Translations under genes and position numbers: made by a program
Notes under the pieces: generated by a model
What the model was told of the DNA's origin: nothing
The model's input: only the letters and a program-made list of their open reading frames with translations
Databases searched by the model: none
In this document: positions 5,707 through 5,713 of the stretch, piece by piece
Layout of the letters: every line of letters starts with the position of its first letter
Numbering within the stretch: position 1 is the first letter of the stretch
Assembly: GCA_014384685.1 (NCBI GenBank)
Contig: JACNFL010000095.1
Location: forward strand, 1-5,713
Direction: 5' to 3'
Length of the DNA stretch: 5,713 nt
Source: Methanobacteriota archaeon
GTDB lineage: Archaea; Thermoplasmatota; Poseidoniia; Poseidoniales; Thalassarchaeaceae

Positions 5707-5713
5707 GATGCCC

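Overview
The window reads as a fragment of an archaeal genome. The best evidence is a complete Orc1/Cdc6 replication initiator, a protein found in archaea and eukaryotes but not bacteria. The AT-leaning base composition, compact layout, weak or absent Shine-Dalgarno sequences before most genes, and mix of an archaeal replication gene with bacterial-looking metabolic genes suggest an uncultured marine euryarchaeon of the Thermoplasmatota type (Marine Group II/III-like). That lineage call is inference; only a tree of the Orc1/Cdc6 protein would settle it.

Layout from left to right. A membrane-protein reading frame, open to the left edge, ends at 268 on the plus strand. Convergent to it, on the minus strand, is an unrecognised four-helix membrane protein (297-887). 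This lies 65 bp downstream of orc1/cdc6 (953-2191, minus), with a perfect 7-bp hairpin in the gap. Upstream of orc1/cdc6 is the only long non-coding stretch, 2192-2670. It contains a folded leader-like segment, a 12-bp inverted repeat around an AT-rich core with a TTCCAATTGGAA palindrome, and several smaller repeats. Next to an initiator gene, it is a reasonable candidate replication origin. Beyond it is a metallo-beta-lactamase-fold hydrolase gene (2671-3447, minus).

A divergent intergenic region (3448-3601) carries a strong imperfect hairpin at 3561-3585. It is followed by two plus-strand metabolic genes. The first is a CysJ-like NADPH:flavin reductase that lacks the FMN/flavodoxin domain (ATG at 3602, end 4885). 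The second is the N-terminal half of a biotin carboxylase (from 4939), whose frame loses family resemblance after about residue 240 and stops at 5706, just before the window ends.

The left part is therefore replication initiation with an associated membrane gene. The right part is NADPH-linked redox and CO2-fixing acyl-CoA/pyruvate carboxylase metabolism. Nothing in the sequence shows that the two halves act together. I see no tRNA, rRNA, CRISPR array, transposase or integrase. The most promising undescribed element is the orc1-linked intergenic region.
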